Part shown: positions 21,436 through 24,727 of the stretch, piece after piece
Position numbering within the stretch: position 1 is the stretch's first letter
Layout of the letters: every line of letters starts with the position of its first letter
From: Planctomycetota bacterium
Lineage (GTDB): Bacteria > Planctomycetota > Phycisphaerae > Sedimentisphaerales > UBA12454
Assembly (NCBI GenBank): GCA_018828825.1
Contig: JAHJUV010000038.1
Coordinates: forward strand, 1-24,727
Reading direction: 5' to 3'
Length of the DNA: 24,727 bases
Made by a program: the position numbers and the translations under genes
The notes under the pieces: model-generated
Told to the model about the DNA's origin: nothing
Databases searched by the model: none
What the model saw: only the letters and a program-made list of their open reading frames with translations

Positions 21436-24047
21436 AACTTCAATTTGACGCAAATCAGGAATTTCAGAAAGACGCGATAAATGCAGCAGTCGATTTATTT
21501 AAAGGCCAGCCTGCGGGGGCAAGCGATTTTGCATATGCAAAGGCTACATCGGTCGGCGGGACATTTTTAAGCGTTGTTGCGAATAATCTTATTCTCGACA
21601 ATGAAACGATATTAAAAAATCTTCAGGCCGTCCAAAAAAGAGATGATATTGAAGAATCAAAAAATCTGGATGGGTTCAATTTTTCTATAGAGATGGAAAC
21701 CGGCACTGGCAAGACTTATGTATATCTGCGAACCATTCACGAGCTTTATAAACAATATGGTTTTAAGAAGTTTATTATCGTGGTGCCGAGTATAGCGATT
21801 AAAGAGGGTGCATTAAAAAATCTTGAAATAACTAAAGAGCATTTTGATATGCTTTATGAAAAGCCGACAATGGACTTTTATGTTTTCAGCCCGAAAAAAA
21901 GAGGGCTTGCCAGAAATTTCGCGACTACAAACACTTTGCAGATAATGGTAATGAATATAGACCAGTTCACAAGGGCAGGAAATATATTTTTTCAGCAAAG
22001 TGACTGGGGGATTCCGGCGGAGTTTATCAGTGCGACAAGGCCGATAGTTATCATCGATGAACCGCAGAATATGGAGACGGAAATCAGGAGACAGGCGATA
22101 GCAAAGTTAAATCCATTATGTACGCTGCGATATTCGGCGACACACACAGTAAAATACAATGAAATATATCGGCTTGACCCGGTAAAGGCTTATGGTTTAG
22201 GGCTTGTCAAAAGAATTGAAGTTGACGGGATAACGGAGGCTGATAGTTTTAATCAGGCATATATTGAGGTGAAAAGCATAAGGCCTCAAACGAAAAAAAT
22301 AATCGCAAAGCTGCGAATAGATGTTAATACACAAGATGGGGTTGGTAAAAAAGATGTAAATGTCTCAATCGGTGACGACCTATATGATAAGTCGAACAAA
22401 AGGGATTTATATAAAGATGGTTTCATCGTAAACGAAATTGACAGGGATTCGGTAACCTTCAATAACGGTCTTGTTCTTAATAACGGTCAAAAACAGGGCG
22501 GATTAACCGATGAGATAATGAAATATCAGATTGAAAGCACAATAAGTAATCATTTCGAAAAGGAAAAACGATTAAAGGATAAGGGAATAAAGGTTTTAAC
22601 ACTGTTCTTTATCGACCGGGTGGCAAATTACCGTAATTATGAAAATGATAATCCAGTTAAAGGTAAAATAGCCTTATGGTTTGAAGAATTTTACGAAAAG
22701 ATAAGAAAACAAAACAAATATAAAGATTTGCTGAAATATAAGACCAAACAGGTTCATAATGGGTATTTCTCACAGGACAAAAAAGGCGTTCTTAAAGATA
22801 CAAGCGGAGATACGGCTGTTGATGATGATACTTATGCTTTGATAATGAAGGATAAAGAGCGGCTTCTTGATATTAACGAGCCATTGAGATTTATATTCTC
22901 ACATTCAGCATTGCGCGAAGGTTGGGATAATCCAAATGTATTTCAGATATGCACGCTTAATGAAACTCAGTCAACATTAAAGAAAAGACAGGAAATAGGA
23001 AGAGGTTTAAGACTGCCTGTTAATCAGGACGGGAAAAGAGTATTTGACGAAAATATAAACGTTCTCACTGTATCGGCGAATGAATATTATGAAGATTTTG
23101 CGAAAGCCTTGCAGTCTGAGATTGAAGAAGAATGCGGCGTTAAATTCGGCGGGAGAATTAAGAATAAAAAGGAGAGGAAAGAAATAAAGCTAAAAAAGAA
23201 CTTGCAGCTTGACGAAAATTTCAAACTTTTATGGGATAAAATTAAGCAGAAGACCCATTACAGTGTTGATTATAATACTAATGAATTGATAAAACTTACT
23301 GGTAAAAAAATAGGTGAAATCAAAATTACAAAGCCAAAGTTGCTGCGAAGCAAAGCAGATATTGGAATGGACAAAACCGCAGTTACGGCGGAGCTAATAA
23401 CACAATCAAGCAGAGATTTCTATAGCGACATAGAAACTGTTCCAGATATTCTTTCATATATCCAGAACAAGACCAGATTAACCCGCGATACAATTTGCAG
23501 GATTTTGCTTGAGTCGGGTAAAATTGAAGATATTTTTATCAATCCGCAGCAGTTTATGGATAAAGTCTGCGAAGCAATAAATTTTGTTCTGAATGAAATG
23601 ATTATTGATGGGATTAAATACGAGAAAATAGGCAATTCATACTGGGACCAGATGCTTTTTGATAATGAAGAACTTTCTGGATATGTTGATGATTTGTTTA
23701 AAGTATCCAAAAAAGAAAAAACTGTGTATGATTATATACAAATAGATAGTAATATCGAAGAGGACTTTGCCAGAGAATGCGAAAAAAGAGATGATATTAA
23801 ATTTTACTTTAAATTGCCTTTCTGGTTTAAAATAGAAACTCCGCTTGGCACATATAATCCTGACTGGGCATTGGTTTATGAAGGAGACGAAAAAGTTTAC
23901 TTTGTTGCCGAAACAAAAGGAACAAATAATATTGACGAACTTGCTCCGGCAGAAAAATGTAAAATCATTTGCGGAAAGCGACATTTTGAACAATTTGACG
24001 GGGTTGTGTTCAAAGCTCCGGTTAAATCATTAAAAGATGTTGTTTAG
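21432..24047 (+). CDS. res: Type III restriction endonuclease subunit (Res)
   Basis: 871 residues, normal for Res. Superfamily 2 helicase core: Walker A METGTGKTY with K94, motif Ia IIVVPSIAIKEGALKN, motif II D209-E-P-Q, motif III YSATH, and C-terminal helicase motifs FSHSALREGWDNPNVFQICT and RQEIGRGLRLPV. The C-terminal PD-(D/E)xK nuclease is visible as P810-D811 (YNPDWALVYEG) with E827-T-K829 (FVAETKG). Res uses ATP to communicate along DNA between two head-to-head sites and cuts 25-27 bp away when Mod has not methylated. Overlaps mod by four bases, giving coupled translation. All expected motifs are present and the frame is intact, so the system looks functional. A/T-rich like mod. Confidence 0.95.
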   Translation: MKLQFDANQEFQKDAINAAVDLFKGQPAGASDFAYAKATSVGGTFLSVVANNLILDNETILKNLQAVQKRDDIEESKNLDGFNFSIEMETGTGKTYVYLRTIHELYKQYGFKKFIIVVPSIAIKEGALKNLEITKEHFDMLYEKPTMDFYVFSPKKRGLARNFATTNTLQIMVMNIDQFTRAGNIFFQQSDWGIPAEFISATRPIVIIDEPQNMETEIRRQAIAKLNPLCTLRYSATHTVKYNEIYRLDPVKAYGLGLVKRIEVDGITEADSFNQAYIEVKSIRPQTKKIIAKLRIDVNTQDGVGKKDVNVSIGDDLYDKSNKRDLYKDGFIVNEIDRDSVTFNNGLVLNNGQKQGGLTDEIMKYQIESTISNHFEKEKRLKDKGIKVLTLFFIDRVANYRNYENDNPVKGKIALWFEEFYEKIRKQNKYKDLLKYKTKQVHNGYFSQDKKGVLKDTSGDTAVDDDTYALIMKDKERLLDINEPLRFIFSHSALREGWDNPNVFQICTLNETQSTLKKRQEIGRGLRLPVNQDGKRVFDENINVLTVSANEYYEDFAKALQSEIEEECGVKFGGRIKNKKERKEIKLKKNLQLDENFKLLWDKIKQKTHYSVDYNTNELIKLTGKKIGEIKITKPKLLRSKADIGMDKTAVTAELITQSSRDFYSDIETVPDILSYIQNKTRLTRDTICRILLESGKIEDIFINPQQFMDKVCEAINFVLNEMIIDGIKYEKIGNSYWDQMLFDNEELSGYVDDLFKVSKKEKTVYDYIQIDSNIEEDFARECEKRDDIKFYFKLPFWFKIETPLGTYNPDWALVYEGDEKVYFVAETKGTNNIDELAPAEKCKIICGKRHFEQFDGVVFKAPVKSLKDVV

Positions 24048-24085
24048 AGTTGATATGAAAGCCTTATATAAGCATAAGAGCGGGG

Positions 24086-24127
24086 ATCCCCACAGTTTTG
24101 CCGGCGGGCAAAACTAAGCGTGGGGAT
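24086..24127. terminator. Long hairpin between res and the HNH gene, overlapping the HNH stop
   Basis: Outer arms ATCCCCAC (24086-24093) and GTGGGGAT (24120-24127); inner arms AGTTTTGCC (24094-24102) and GGCAAAACT (24107-24115) with loop GGCG; an AAGC bulge on one side. The HNH stop codon (24114-24116) is inside the inner arm. No T-run on either strand, so it may act as a transcript end, a recoding or stability element, or be a mobile repeat rather than a classical terminator. Confidence 0.45.
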
Positions 24128-24727
24128 TGAAGTTGGGGGAAGCAAATCTTCCGAAGTATTTTTGGGCGGCTTTGTCGTAAGCTCTTGCAGCGTCTTGTTC
24201 CTTGTCAAAATAGCCTAAATATATTCGTTTTCCATTATGGGTAATATCTGCTCGCCATAGATTTTTGTCCTTGTCGTAGGAGACGCCCTTGTATTTGGAG
24301 CTGCAGGGTCTGAGGACCTTTCTGACGTTATAGGAGTTTTGGCGGGGGGTGGCGATTCTGAGATTCGCCTTGCGGTTGTCGAGGCCGTCGTGGTTTTGAT
24401 GGTCGATGAAACAGTCGGCAGGGAATCCCATAATCTGCTGGTGTATAGCGATAGTGGTTTGGCGGCCGTTTTTATAACCATAGCGTTTGGCGTAAAAGGT
24501 ATCACGTTTCGGAATCGCACACCATTTGTGCCTGTTCAGTTTTTCGAAGTCCTCAACGTCCACTTTGGCATATTGGCCGCGCGTAAGGCGAATGCGTCTG
24601 AAGGTATATCCATATCGCCAGCGGCGATAGCGAAGCGCAACGGCAATGAGCCAATCCGCTAATGGCGGACGGATAATAAGCTTAAACTTAATTGGAATTA
24701 CAATTTCGATGGGGACACCTGAAGAGC
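24114..24727 (-). CDS. HNH endonuclease with AP2 DNA-binding domain (5' end outside window)
   Basis: About 203 codons are visible and the frame is open to the window edge with no ATG, GTG or TTG upstream of 24563, so the true start lies outside. The 24563 GTG would cut the domain: the residues just before it (FRRIRLTRGQYAKVDVEDFE) read as natural protein. HNH part: VDVEDFEKLNRHKWCA, AIHQQIMGF, then FIDHQNHDGLDNRKANLRIA with the H-N-N metal and catalytic pattern. AP2 part at the end: SKYKGVSYDKDKNLWRADIT, KRIYLGYFDKEQDAARAYDK. Such HNH-AP2 proteins are homing-type nucleases of phages and mobile elements. Convergent to res. Frame also runs through a dispersed palindrome at 24653-24676. Confidence 0.85.
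   Translation of the reverse strand, partial: SSGVPIEIVIPIKFKLIIRPPLADWLIAVALRYRRWRYGYTFRRIRLTRGQYAKVDVEDFEKLNRHKWCAIPKRDTFYAKRYGYKNGRQTTIAIHQQIMGFPADCFIDHQNHDGLDNRKANLRIATPRQNSYNVRKVLRPCSSKYKGVSYDKDKNLWRADITHNGKRIYLGYFDKEQDAARAYDKAAQKYFGRFASPNFNPHA
24653..24676. repeat. Dispersed palindrome copy inside the HNH reading frame
   Basis: AATCCGCTAATGGCGGA followed by CGGATAA. Arms TCCGC/GCGGA pair. Same core as the other copies. It is read through by the HNH frame as part of IIRPPLADWLI. Confidence 0.4.

Noticed and set aside
1..24727. tRNA or rRNA genes
   Set aside because: Reading the intergenic gaps I saw no cloverleaf with a T-loop GTTCRANNC or rRNA-like stretch; a covariance scan would be needed to be certain.

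Overview
The window reads like chromosomal DNA of a planctomycete, probably class Phycisphaerae or a relative. This is inferred from an ECF-type sigma factor followed by a membrane protein with the N-terminal style 'MKSKITKLAAAAVIIIAV', from small lipoproteins, and from the general protein character. No rRNA or marker gene in the window proves the taxonomy. Most of it (about 0.7-19.1 kb) is core-type chromosome. The left edge carries a decayed IS630-type transposase, and the right 5 kb is an A/T-richer accessory segment with a Type III restriction-modification system.

Layout. 1-572: tail of an unknown gene and a truncated transposase whose 3' end is overwritten by a palindromic repeat. 687-4021 (minus): sigma factor, a membrane-anchored anti-sigma-like protein and a second membrane-anchored sensor-like protein with related C-terminal domains, closed by a terminator. 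4188-5129 (minus): parB, preceded by two parS sites in a 505-bp divergent gap, with no parA in the window. 5635-8426 (plus): glyA, a dimeric-type dUTPase and a Gfo/Idh/MocA-fold protein, converging on an HD phosphohydrolase (8423-9214, minus). 9351-9800 (plus): a cupin and a 42-residue membrane protein. 9801-10073: two related terminators. 10074-12475 (minus): a DUF1015 gene and a class V aminotransferase. 12884-13021: a tiny lipoprotein. 13192-16251 (plus): der and cstA. 16299-18459 (minus): a small lipoprotein, the diadenylate cyclase cdaA and its YbbR partner, behind a good sigma-70-type promoter. 18724-19137 (plus): a thioesterase. 19138-19524: repeats and a hairpin leader. 19525-24047 (plus): mod-res. 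24114 to the right edge (minus): an HNH-AP2 endonuclease, still open at the edge.

How the genes work together. glyA and dUTPase supply the two substrates of thymidylate synthase (methylene-THF and dUMP). DUF1015 with a class V aminotransferase points to serine/glycine/glyoxylate metabolism. The cdaA-ybbR pair makes and controls c-di-AMP. Mod and Res overlap by four bases and form one restriction complex.

Most worth a second look: the orphan parB with paired parS sites; the DLA variant of the DGA motif in the diadenylate cyclase; the hairpin and mini-ORF leader before mod; the duplicated terminator block at 9.8-10.05 kb; the unusual active-site residues of the Gfo/Idh/MocA protein; and dispersed ATCCGYC/GGCGGAYAA palindromes that sit inside a transposase, a terminator loop and a coding frame. 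I did not find a clearly new multi-gene system.
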